The notes beneath the pieces were generated by a model. That model did not search any database. It saw nothing but the letters and a program-made list of their open reading frames with translations, and was not told the DNA's origin. The position numbers were made by a program, and so were the translations under genes. A stretch of 64,000 bases of DNA from Sphingomonas phyllosphaerae 5.2 (lineage in GTDB: Bacteria > Pseudomonadota > Alphaproteobacteria > Sphingomonadales > Sphingomonadaceae): contig NZ_ATTI01000002.1 of NCBI RefSeq assembly GCF_000419605.1, forward strand, positions 60,818 to 124,817. Direction: 5' to 3'. Positions 44,949-52,707 of this stretch are shown one piece after another (positions within the stretch are counted from its first letter, which is position 1; each line of letters starts with the position of its first letter).

Positions 44949-45839
44949 ATGACCAAGGTGATCCCGCCGCAGGGCGATCTGTTCCGGCTCGACAGCCCGT
45001 TGCTCGGCGACATCCAGGGCGAGCGCACCGTCGCCGAATTCCCGTTCTTCGCGCTGACCAAACGCGCGCAGATGGAGCCGATGACCTTCGAGAGCGAGAG
45101 CGCGCGGATCGATATCAACCCCAGCAAGACCGGGGTCGCGACGATCTACGACAAGGAAATCCTGCTCTATATCGCCAGCATCATGGTCGGGCGGCTGGAA
45201 GCGGGCGAGACGATCGACCGCACGCTCAGCTTCACCGCCAACGACCTGTTCCGCATGACCGGCACCAATGCCTCGGCGCGCTCCTATGCGTCGCTCAAGG
45301 CATCGCTGGCGCGATTGCAGGGCACGCAGATCATCACCAATATCGAGACGGGCGGGGAGGGGTCCGACAGCGCCTTCTCGTGGTTGCTCAAGGCCGACAT
45401 CAAATACACCAAGCTGCCGAACGGCGAGCGGCGGGTGAAGCACGTCGAGGTGATGCTGTGCGACTGGCTGCACCGCGCGATCCTGACCGACCGGCGGATC
45501 GCGGCCTATCACGACGATTTCTTCAAGCTGGGGCCGATCGAGCGGCGGCTCTACGAACTGGCCAAATTCAACTGCATCGACGGCACGCGCTTCGAGATCG
45601 ACGCGGTGGAGCTGGCGGGCAGGGTAGGGTGCTCGCTCGAACCGCGCTCGCTGGAGAACTTCCGCCGCACGCTGCGCGAGGTCGCACGGACGCAGTCGAT
45701 CCCGGAGTATTGGCTGACGCTGACCGACAGCAAGGAGCCGGCGCCGACCGGTGGGCGGCCCAAGCTGACCACGATGGTGACGATCGCGCCCGACGCGGCG
45801 TTGCAGTTCATCGGCCCGCCGACGCCGGCCGCGCACTGA
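44949..45839 (+). CDS. repA: plasmid replication initiator protein (RPA/RepA family)
   Basis: 296 residues. MTKVIPPQGDLFRLDSPLLG, then VAEFPFFALTKRAQMEPMTF and SARIDINPSKTGVATIYDKE with ILLYIASIMVGRLEAGETID. A winged-helix-like middle is ASARSYASLKASLARLQGTQ, and a later one LIERRLYELAKFN-like region GPIERRLYELAKFNCIDG. This is the PF10134-type initiator common on alphaproteobacterial plasmids. Iterons flank it on both sides (44897 and 45875-46170). ATG at 44949 was chosen because longer starts run through the iteron. It should bind the iterons and start replication. Confidence 0.88.
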   Translation: MTKVIPPQGDLFRLDSPLLGDIQGERTVAEFPFFALTKRAQMEPMTFESESARIDINPSKTGVATIYDKEILLYIASIMVGRLEAGETIDRTLSFTANDLFRMTGTNASARSYASLKASLARLQGTQIITNIETGGEGSDSAFSWLLKADIKYTKLPNGERRVKHVEVMLCDWLHRAILTDRRIAAYHDDFFKLGPIERRLYELAKFNCIDGTRFEIDAVELAGRVGCSLEPRSLENFRRTLREVARTQSIPEYWLTLTDSKEPAPTGGRPKLTTMVTIAPDAALQFIGPPTPAAH

Positions 45840-45874
45840 CGCCGCGATCGGCGCCGAACGGCGCCGTGCCGGGG

Positions 45875-46170
45875 TTTTCCGCCTGAAAGCACGAGGGAAT
45901 TCGGTTTCCCGCGCGATAGCACGAGCGGGCCGGCACGCCCCGAGTCGCAAGCGTGCGAGCAGTGTCGCCGGGCGCTGCAACGGCCAAACGGCGTCCGAAA
46001 TGACTTTCCCGCGCGATAATCGGCGCGGCGACCGCCGCTGCGGCGAGGTTTTCCGCCCGAAAGCACGAACGAAACGCGGTCTGACACTTGTCGCGCGGTG
46101 GCGCTGCGGCGGGTTTCCCGCCCGAAAGCACGAACATTGGTGAGATTTCCCGCCCGAAAGCACGAACATT
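45875..46170. repeat. iteron array, candidate origin of vegetative replication
   Basis: About six copies of a 22-bp unit with consensus TTTCCCGCCCGAAAGCACGA: near 45875, 45905, 46005 (partial), 46049, 46113 and 46146. The last two agree over 25 bp and continue ACATT. They sit between repA and repC with irregular spacing. This is the typical make-up of an iteron-regulated plasmid origin. Confidence 0.8.
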
Positions 46171-46270
46171 CGCGCTTTCCTACATCGGAACCGTCCGACA
46201 CAAACGATGCGATACGGCGATTGCGCTTTCGCAGACGCCCAGGGAAATGGCTGTGAGCACATAAACGAAT

Positions 46271-46290
46271 GCCCGGCACGAAGGCCGGGC
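46271..46290. repeat. GC hairpin GCCCGGC / GCCGGGC
   Basis: A 7-bp perfect stem with a 6-base loop, in the 275 bp between the iterons and repC. It has no clear T-run on either strand. Together with the hairpin at 46424-46439 it suggests structured RNA upstream of repC. Confidence 0.6.
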
Positions 46291-46423
46291 ACCCTTGAGA
46301 TTGTTATGTGGCAGCGTCGCCAAACGCTGACCGGTCACTAACGACGACCTCCACGTAGCGGTTTCCGAGCCTTGGTTCAAGGGAGCGCACTTCGCGCCAC
46401 GCTCTAGTTTTGCCTGCTGACGG

Positions 46424-46439
46424 CCCCTTCGCAAAGGGG
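46424..46439 (+). promoter_or_regulatory. hairpin covering the repC ribosome-binding site
   Basis: CCCCTT-cgca-AAGGGG; the right arm AAGGGG is the Shine-Dalgarno site seven bases before the repC ATG. Pairing would hide it, so repC translation is probably controlled, for instance by an antisense RNA or by upstream transcript length. Confidence 0.55.
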
Positions 46440-46446
46440 ACGAACG

Positions 46447-47688
46447 ATGAACTATGCCCAAACGGCCTTCACCGGCGCGACGGGGGCACGGCCGATCACC
46501 GCATGGTCGCGGCGGATCGTGCGCGATCTGGAGGCGCGGGCGCCGGACGCGGCCGATGTCGAGCGCAACCGGCTCTATGCCGTACTCGACGGCGCGCGGC
46601 TCGCGCTGCGGCTCGGCACGCCCGCGCTCGAGACGCTCAAGCATCTGATCGGCTATACGCGCCCCGACGACTGGAAGGGCGAGCGCCGGCCGCTGGCGTG
46701 GCCCAGCAACTATACGCTCGCCGAGCGCGCCGGCGTGACGGAGAGCGCGATCAAGGCGCGGCTGCGGCAATTGCGTGCGCTGGGGCTGGTCGCGGCGCAC
46801 GACAGCGCGCACGGACGGCGCACGGGTCGCCGCGACGCGGACGGCACGATCACCAGCGGCTACGGCCTCGATTTGTCGCCGCTGCGGATCCGCTTCGACG
46901 AATTGTGCGCGCTGGCCGATGCGCAGACCGCGCAATCCCGGCTGTTCCGCGAAGGGCGGCAGGCGATCGCGCGCGGACGGCGGCTGGTCGGTCAGGTGCT
47001 CGCGCAGGCTGCCGACCTGCGGTTGACCGGCGCGCACTGGATGGCGCTGCAGGACACGCTCGACCGGATCGCGGACGATGCGGCGCAGGCGCGGGCCGCG
47101 CGGGACAGCGCGGCGTTTCGGCAGGCGCTGGAATGCCTGCCGGCGCTGGAGCGGGCGGTTGGCGCGACGATCGATACCTTTATGTTTCAATCTGAAAATG
47201 ACGGGTCGGGGTCAAAATATGCGCCCGACATACATATACAAACCAACCCCTATCCTGACTCCGTACCATGCGATCGGGAGCGTAGTTCTGTGCCGCGCCC
47301 GGACGATCCCGCCGCAGCGACGCTTCCGGCATCGCCGTCGCGCAGCGTCTTCAAGGCTCATGCGGTCGACATGATCGCGATGTTCCCGGCCGCGGCGATG
47401 TATGTGACTGCAAGCCCGCCGCGCTGGCCCGATCTCCACGCCGCGGCCGCGCGGCTCCGTCACGATCTCGGGGTGCGCACCGCGACGTGGGTGGATGCCG
47501 TCGAGCGACTGGGGCGCGACGGGGCGACGGTGGCGATGCTGATCACCGCCGAGCGGCAGGCACGCCACGAGATCCGGCAGACCGCCGGCGCCTATTTCGC
47601 CGGCATGATCGCCAAGGCGGCGCGCGACGAGCTCGATCTCGGGCGCAGCCTGTGGGGATTCCGGACCGAAGCGAGCGCCGATCATTGA
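46447..47688 (+). CDS. repC: RepC-like plasmid replication protein
   Basis: 413 residues. The N-terminal domain has PITAWSRRIVRDLEARAPDA, GTPALETLKHLIGYTRPDDW and a winged-helix AWPSNYTLAERAGVTESAIK, RLRQLRALGLVAAHDSAHGR, as in RepC/replication protein C. A variable linker (about 225-290) precedes the C-terminal helical domain PPRWPDLHAAAARLRHDLGV, TWVDAVERLGRDGATVAMLI, QTAGAYFAGMIAKAARDELD, also found in RepC. It is expected to act at the origin. SD in a hairpin. Follows the iterons; parA is 77 bp downstream. Confidence 0.85.
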   Translation: MNYAQTAFTGATGARPITAWSRRIVRDLEARAPDAADVERNRLYAVLDGARLALRLGTPALETLKHLIGYTRPDDWKGERRPLAWPSNYTLAERAGVTESAIKARLRQLRALGLVAAHDSAHGRRTGRRDADGTITSGYGLDLSPLRIRFDELCALADAQTAQSRLFREGRQAIARGRRLVGQVLAQAADLRLTGAHWMALQDTLDRIADDAAQARAARDSAAFRQALECLPALERAVGATIDTFMFQSENDGSGSKYAPDIHIQTNPYPDSVPCDRERSSVPRPDDPAAATLPASPSRSVFKAHAVDMIAMFPAAAMYVTASPPRWPDLHAAAARLRHDLGVRTATWVDAVERLGRDGATVAMLITAERQARHEIRQTAGAYFAGMIAKAARDELDLGRSLWGFRTEASADH

Positions 47689-47708
47689 ACGATCCGCGGG
47701 GAAAACGC

Positions 47709-47760
47709 CGTGTCGACGCGCATTCATGTTGCCATGTCGACATCGCGACATGTAGGGAAT
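47709..47760. promoter_or_regulatory. TGTCGAC-type sites in front of parA
   Basis: TGTCGACG at 47711, TGTCGACA at 47735 and GCGACATGT just after lie within 55 bp of the parA start; the ATG itself is inside a CGACATG repeat. The pattern suits autoregulation of the par operon by its own DNA-binding protein. Confidence 0.6.
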
Positions 47761-47765
47761 GCGAC

Positions 47766-48422
47766 ATGCCGACGATCGCGATCATCAGCCAGAAGGGCGG
47801 AGCGGGGAAGACCACGGTGGCGCTGCACCTCGCCGCCGCGGCGCAGGATGCCGGGCGCGTGTCGCTCGTCATCGACACCGACCCGCAGGCCACCGCCAGC
47901 CAATGGGCCGCGTGGCGCCAGGACCAGCCGCCGGAGGTGATCGACAGCCCGCCGCCCCGGCTCGCCGCCAAGATCGCCCAGGCCACCGAGCAGGGCGCGG
48001 AAGTGATCGTGATCGACACGCCGCCACACGCCGACAGCGCCGCGCGCGCCGCGGTCGAGGTCGCCGATCTGGTGCTGATCCCGTGCCGTCCCAGCGCCTT
48101 CGATCTCGCCGCGATCCAGACCAGTGCCAAGCTGGTGCAGCTGCTGCGCAAACCGGCCTTCGTGGTGTTCAGCGCCGGCAGCCCCAATGCGCCGCGCATC
48201 TATGCCGAGGCCGGCGAACTGGTCGAAAGCTATGGCACGCCGGCCTGCCCGGTGCTGCTGCCGGATCGTGCCGCGTTCCGCCACGCCAGCGCCGAGGGCC
48301 GCACCGTCATGGAGACCGAGCCGTCGGGCCGCGCCGCGCAGGACGTCCGCGAATTGTACAAATGGGTGTGTCGACAGCTCGACATGCCGACACCGCGTTT
48401 CCGCAAGAAGGTCGCCGCATGA
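47766..48422 (+). CDS. parA: ParA-type partition ATPase
   Basis: 218 residues. Deviant Walker A KGGAGKTTVALHLAAAA at 12-28 with PTIAIISQ in front, Walker A' region VSLVIDTDPQATASQWAAWR, and AEVIVIDTPPHADSAARAAV. There is no N-terminal DNA-binding domain, so it is the small (type Ib) ParA that works with a small centromere-binding protein. Starts ATG 47766, AGGGA upstream. Its end overlaps the RHH-like gene by 4 bp. It powers plasmid segregation on the nucleoid. Confidence 0.93.
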   Translation: MPTIAIISQKGGAGKTTVALHLAAAAQDAGRVSLVIDTDPQATASQWAAWRQDQPPEVIDSPPPRLAAKIAQATEQGAEVIVIDTPPHADSAARAAVEVADLVLIPCRPSAFDLAAIQTSAKLVQLLRKPAFVVFSAGSPNAPRIYAEAGELVESYGTPACPVLLPDRAAFRHASAEGRTVMETEPSGRAAQDVRELYKWVCRQLDMPTPRFRKKVAA

Positions 48423-48769
48423 GCCGCAAGCCCAGTTTCGCCAATTTGCGCGGCGCAGCGACCCCGTCGCCCGCCGCTGCGCCGGCACCACGCGTCAAGG
48501 CGACGCCAGCTCCGACCTCGGCCCCGGCCCCGGCCGCGGCGCCGACCTCGCCCGCGGTTGCGGCGCCGCCGCCCGCACCCGCGCCGGTCGCCGCGACGCG
48601 CCCGGTCAGCCGCGAGGGTCGCAAGCAGATCGCGGGCTTCTTCTCGCCCGACATGTCGCTGGCGATGCACATGCTCGCGCGGCGACAGGGGCGCAGCCTC
48701 CAGGCGTTGATGGCCGAGGCGTTCAACGACGTGCTGCGCAAGCACGGTGAAAGCCCGATCGGCGATTGA
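48419..48769 (+). CDS. ribbon-helix-helix-like ParB-type partition protein
   Basis: 116 residues. The first about 60 are almost all Ala and Pro (SPAAAPAPRVKATPAPTSAP and more), a disordered arm. The C-terminal half GRKQIAGFFSPDMSLAMHML, ARRQGRSLQALMAEAFNDVL, RKHGE is a beta-helix-helix ribbon fold, and the position after a type Ib parA makes it the centromere-binding partner. The arm could stimulate ParA or link sites. The TGTCGACA palindromes are candidate targets (inference). Confidence 0.75.
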   Translation: MSRKPSFANLRGAATPSPAAAPAPRVKATPAPTSAPAPAAAPTSPAVAAPPPAPAPVAATRPVSREGRKQIAGFFSPDMSLAMHMLARRQGRSLQALMAEAFNDVLRKHGESPIGD

Positions 48770-48837
48770 ACCGCGCGGGCAGGGGCCCCGATCGCGGTAC
48801 GCTGCGTTGACAGTGGCACCAGCAACCGGAGCCCGCC

Positions 48838-48933
48838 ATGACCGATCCCGACGACCTGCCGCGCGACGACGAGCACGAAATGCCCGCCGATCTTCCCGAC
48901 GACCCCGCCGAGGAGCTGGGCGATTTCGCCTGA
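48838..48933 (+). CDS. very small acidic protein
   Basis: 31 residues: MTDPDDLPRDDEHEMPADLP, DDPAEELGDFA. CCGGAG lies six bases before the ATG. Nearly half of the residues are Asp or Glu. It is too short for certainty and has no known relatives in my memory, but the site and codon use suit a real gene. Confidence 0.4.
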   Translation: MTDPDDLPRDDEHEMPADLPDDPAEELGDFA

Positions 48934-49009
48934 TATCGGCGCCTGATACTGGAGACCGATAACGGTCCGGTCGGCAGGGCAGGGGGCGTAGTGACGCTCC
49001 CCCGTGTCC

Positions 49010-49666
49010 TCAAACCAGCCGGCGCGCCCGCCGGGTGCCGCGCGCCCGGCGCAGCGCATGGCCGATCGCGCCGAAGCCGAGCGTCAGCAGCGCCCAGCTC
49101 GCCGGTTCGGGCACCGCGCCGATCGGGCCGGTGCCGGTGCTGGTGAAGCGGAAGTTGGCATCGCACAGTCCGGCGGTGCAGCTGCGGTTGCTGGTCGGCA
49201 GCGCGGTGCCGGTCAGCAACCGGCCGTCGGCATAGGCATCGACGGTGCCGGTGGTGCCCGGCCCGTACCGCACCGCCAGCCGCGTCGTGCCGGTGCCGAG
49301 CGCCGCGGTGTAGATCCGCCCGTCGGTGAGCGACAGCCCGCCAAGGTCGACATCCTGCCAGAACACGGTGCGCAGCGCGTTGTCGGGTGCGGAGATGCTG
49401 ATCTGCTTCAGGGCGATACCGCCAAAGCCTTCGCCATCGTACAGCGTGAAGCTGAGCGGGTCGTTGCCGGTCGGATTGACGGTCTGCAACTCGAAGCCGA
49501 ACGACGACAGCGTCGTGCCGATCATCGCGAACGACTGGCCGATCGGCCCGGTGCCGGCGATCCCCACCGAACGCGCGCCATCGTCGTAGCTATAGGTCGC
49601 CGCCTGCGCCGGAGCCGACGCCGTGCCCGCGACGGCCAGCGCCGCCGCCATCATCATCCGCTTCAT
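49010..49666 (-). CDS. PEP-CTERM sorting-signal protein
   Basis: 218 residues: signal RMMMAAALAVAGTASAPAQA, a beta-sandwich body (TYSYDDGARSVGIAGTGPIG; LTDGRIYTAALGTGTTRLAV), and the sorting tail VPEPASWALLTLGFGAIGHA followed by LRRARGTRRARR. As for the protein at 26386, an exosortase-type enzyme should process it. Start at 49666, where the signal begins; the longer frame adds nothing signal-like. Confidence 0.9.
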   Translation of the reverse strand: MKRMMMAAALAVAGTASAPAQAATYSYDDGARSVGIAGTGPIGQSFAMIGTTLSSFGFELQTVNPTGNDPLSFTLYDGEGFGGIALKQISISAPDNALRTVFWQDVDLGGLSLTDGRIYTAALGTGTTRLAVRYGPGTTGTVDAYADGRLLTGTALPTSNRSCTAGLCDANFRFTSTGTGPIGAVPEPASWALLTLGFGAIGHALRRARGTRRARRLV

Positions 49667-49832
49667 GATCCGCAAACCCCCGTTGATTCTGGTAAACGCC
49701 GGGCGCGTATCAGCGCGATGTTGCAGGCGCGCGACAGGTCCGATCACCGGACATACCATTGATCTGCAACCGCTCTGTCATGATCGCTGACTAGGCACTT
49801 CGCTAACGGAACGGGTTAACGGGGGATGCGAC

Positions 49833-52553
49833 GTGAGCACGCAATATTGGAATCTCGGCGCCGGCGACCTGGTCCAGGACTGGAGCGACGCATCGCTCAT
49901 CTCGCAGGATGACGACTGGAGCCGCGTGCCCGGCATCATGGGCTTCCGCGGCGACGACCTGACGACGCGCACCGGCACCGATCCGCGCACGATCGCCGGC
50001 AGCAGCGACGTGGTCGACGTGATCGCGAACCAGACCAGCACCGCGATCACCAACGGCGGCATCGCCGAATTCCAGATCGCCGACCCGGTCGTGGCATTGC
50101 AGGGCTCGGGCACCGCCGATGCGCCGTATCTCGCTTTCTATCTCGACGCGCGCGCGCGCAGCGACGTGCGCTTCACCGCCACGGTGCGCGATATCGATGG
50201 CGGCGCCGACAATGCGGTCCAGCAGGTCGCGGTCCAGTATCGCCTGTCCGACACCGCGGCGTGGATCGACCTGCCCTCCGCCTATATCGCCGATGCGACC
50301 ACCGCCGGCACCGCGACGCAGGAAAGCCGCATCGACGTCACGCTGCCCGACGCGGCGAACGGCGTGGCGACGTTGCAGGTGCGCGTCATCACCACCAATG
50401 CGGTGGGCAGCGACGAATGGGTGGGGATCGACGATATCCGCGTCACCAGCAGCGGCGCGGGCGCGCCGCAGCCGGGCGTGCTTTCAATCGCCGACGCCAC
50501 CACCACCGAGGGCGACGCCGGCACGCACGACATCGCCTTCACCGTGTCGCGGGTCGGCGGCAGCAGCGGCGCGGTCGAGGCCGGCTGGAGCGTGACGCTG
50601 CCGGGCGGCGTGGACGGTGCGGATGCGGGCGACTTCGCCGCCGGTACCGCCTTTACGGGCACGGTGGCGTTCGCCGACGGGCAGACCAGCGCGACGATCC
50701 GCCTGGCCGTGGCCGGCGACATGCTGGCCGAGCGCAACGAGACGTTCGCCGTCACGCTGTCGAACGCCAGCGGCGGCGCGACTCTCGACCGTGCGGTCGC
50801 GACCGGCACGATCCGCAACGACGATATCGCGCAGCTGTCGATCGGCGAGATCCAGGGCAGCGCCGCGCGATCGGCGTACGAGGGGCAGACGGTGCACACC
50901 GGCGGCATCGTGACCGCGATCGACAGCAACGGCTTCTATATCCAGGATGACGGCGACGGCGACGCCGCCACCTCGGACGGCATCTTCGTCTTCACGTCCG
51001 CGGCGCCGCAGAACGTGTTCCTGGGCGACACGCTGTCGATCGAGGGCCGGGTAAGCGAATTCCGCGCCGGCACCGGCGGGCTGACCGTGACGCAGCTCAC
51101 CCCGACGTCGATCACCGTCGAGACCACGGGTGACGACCTGCCGGAGGCGACGCTGGTCGGGCCGGGTGGGCTGACCCCGCCGACGCAGGCGATCACCGAC
51201 GGCATCGCATTCTGGGAAGCGCTGGAGGGGATGCGCGTCACGCTCGATACCCCGAACGTCGTGTCGAACACCACCGCCGACCAGTGGCGCGAAACCGACG
51301 TGGTCGTCGCGGGCGGGGAGGGCGCGACCGGCGTCAACGCGCGCGGCGGGATCACGATCGCGCCGGGCGACTACAATCCCGAGAAGATCCAGATCCAGCG
51401 CGACGCGGCGGTCTTCGACGGTTTCGAGCCCGCCTACAGCATCGGCGACCGGCTCTCGGGCGTGACGGGCGTCGTCAATTACGCCAACGCCACCTACGAG
51501 GTGATCGTGACCGAGGCGGTGTCGGTGACGAAGGACGTCACGCTGGCGAAGGAAGTGACCGCGCTGAAGGGCGACGCGACGCACCTGTCGATCGCGACCT
51601 ACAATGTCGAAAACCTCGACAGCAGCGACGGCAAGTTCGACGTGCTGGCCGGCAACATCGTCTACAATCTGCAGGCGCCCGACATCGTCGCGTTGCAGGA
51701 GATCCAGGACGCCGACGGCGCCGGCAACGGCGGCGACCTGTCGGGACAGGCGACCGCACAGGGGCTGATCGATGCGATCGCGGCCATCAACGGCGGGCGC
51801 TACGGTTATGTCGAGGTCGCGCCGGCAAGCGCGGGCACCAGCGGCGGCGAGCCGGGCGGCAACATCCGCAACGGTTACCTCTACAATCTCGACCGCGTGG
51901 ATTACGTCGCGGGCAGCGCGACGCTGATCGCCGGCGACGCCTATGCCAACAGCCGCAAGCCGCTCGCGGCCACGTTCGATTTCAACGGCGAGCAGGTGAC
52001 GACGATCAACGTCCACTTCACCTCGCGCGGCGGCAGCGATCCGTTGTGGGGCGCCACCCAGCCGCCGTTCGATGCCGGCGACACGTCGCGCACCGCGCAG
52101 GCCGCGGGGGTGAAGGCATGGGTGCACGACCGGCTGGCCGCCGACCCGTCGCTCAACGTCGCGATCATGGGCGACTGGAACGGCTTTTATTTCGAGCAGG
52201 CGCAGACCCAGCTCACCGATCCGGCGCAGGGCGGCAAGTTCACCAACCTGAATTCGCTGCTGCCCGAGGAGGAGCGCTACAGCTACATGTTCCAGGGCAA
52301 TGCGCAGGCGCTGGACAACATGCTGGTCACCGGCGGCTTGCTGGACGGCGCATCGTTCGACGCAGTGCACCTCAACGCCGAATTCGGCGGCGACCGCCCG
52401 ACCGACCACGATCCGCAACTGGCGTTGCTGCAGCTCGGCTTCGGCGCGGACGCGAACGCGCTCGGGGATTCGTGGAGCGACGATGGGCAGCCCGGCTGGA
52501 TGACGGGCCAGCAGGCGCAGTTCGTCGGGATGGAACTGCTCCACATCGCCTGA
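49833..52553 (+). CDS. ExeM/NucH-like extracellular nuclease with Calx-beta domain
   Basis: 906 residues, GTG start. No classical signal peptide. A lectin-like or beta-sandwich N-terminus (about 1-210), a Calx-beta repeat (AGTHDIAFTVSRVGGSSGAV to VTLSNASGGATLDRAVATGT, about 215-335), an OB-like region (GIVTAIDSNGFYIQDDGDGD), and a C-terminal endonuclease/exonuclease/phosphatase domain with LSIATYNVENLD, DIVALQEIQDADG, TTINVHFTSRGG, AIMGDWNGFYFEQ and PTDHDPQLALLQL. It probably degrades extracellular DNA or phosphodiesters. Export is probably by a type I system (no signal, Gly/Asp-rich), which is inferred. Confidence 0.85.
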   Translation: MSTQYWNLGAGDLVQDWSDASLISQDDDWSRVPGIMGFRGDDLTTRTGTDPRTIAGSSDVVDVIANQTSTAITNGGIAEFQIADPVVALQGSGTADAPYLAFYLDARARSDVRFTATVRDIDGGADNAVQQVAVQYRLSDTAAWIDLPSAYIADATTAGTATQESRIDVTLPDAANGVATLQVRVITTNAVGSDEWVGIDDIRVTSSGAGAPQPGVLSIADATTTEGDAGTHDIAFTVSRVGGSSGAVEAGWSVTLPGGVDGADAGDFAAGTAFTGTVAFADGQTSATIRLAVAGDMLAERNETFAVTLSNASGGATLDRAVATGTIRNDDIAQLSIGEIQGSAARSAYEGQTVHTGGIVTAIDSNGFYIQDDGDGDAATSDGIFVFTSAAPQNVFLGDTLSIEGRVSEFRAGTGGLTVTQLTPTSITVETTGDDLPEATLVGPGGLTPPTQAITDGIAFWEALEGMRVTLDTPNVVSNTTADQWRETDVVVAGGEGATGVNARGGITIAPGDYNPEKIQIQRDAAVFDGFEPAYSIGDRLSGVTGVVNYANATYEVIVTEAVSVTKDVTLAKEVTALKGDATHLSIATYNVENLDSSDGKFDVLAGNIVYNLQAPDIVALQEIQDADGAGNGGDLSGQATAQGLIDAIAAINGGRYGYVEVAPASAGTSGGEPGGNIRNGYLYNLDRVDYVAGSATLIAGDAYANSRKPLAATFDFNGEQVTTINVHFTSRGGSDPLWGATQPPFDAGDTSRTAQAAGVKAWVHDRLAADPSLNVAIMGDWNGFYFEQAQTQLTDPAQGGKFTNLNSLLPEEERYSYMFQGNAQALDNMLVTGGLLDGASFDAVHLNAEFGGDRPTDHDPQLALLQLGFGADANALGDSWSDDGQPGWMTGQQAQFVGMELLHIA

Positions 52554-52592
52554 GGCGTGGCGCGGGATCGGGGGGCGACAGGCGCGCTCTCC

Positions 52593-52650
52593 GGTCGCTG
52601 CCCCCGGTCGCTCCCCCCCCCGGTCGCTCCCCCCCGGGCGCTCTCTGGCT
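52593..52650 (+). repeat. C-rich short repeats
   Basis: Three to four imperfect copies of GGTCGCT plus a C-run (CCCCCGGTCGCTCCCCCCCC) lie directly behind the nuclease gene. Slippage-prone; no coding role seen. Confidence 0.75.
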
Positions 52651-52707
52651 CCTGGACCGACCCCGCATGGCCGGACCCGTCCGGCGCCGCCCGGTCGTCG
52701 GGTTCGA

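Noticed and set aside
46271-46290. Hairpin as a terminator of an upstream transcript
   Set aside because: No T-run on either strand; listed only as a structured repeat.
44610-46292. A 560-codon minus-strand open frame opposite repA and the iterons
   Set aside because: It runs antisense through repA and through the iteron repeats and has no family features.
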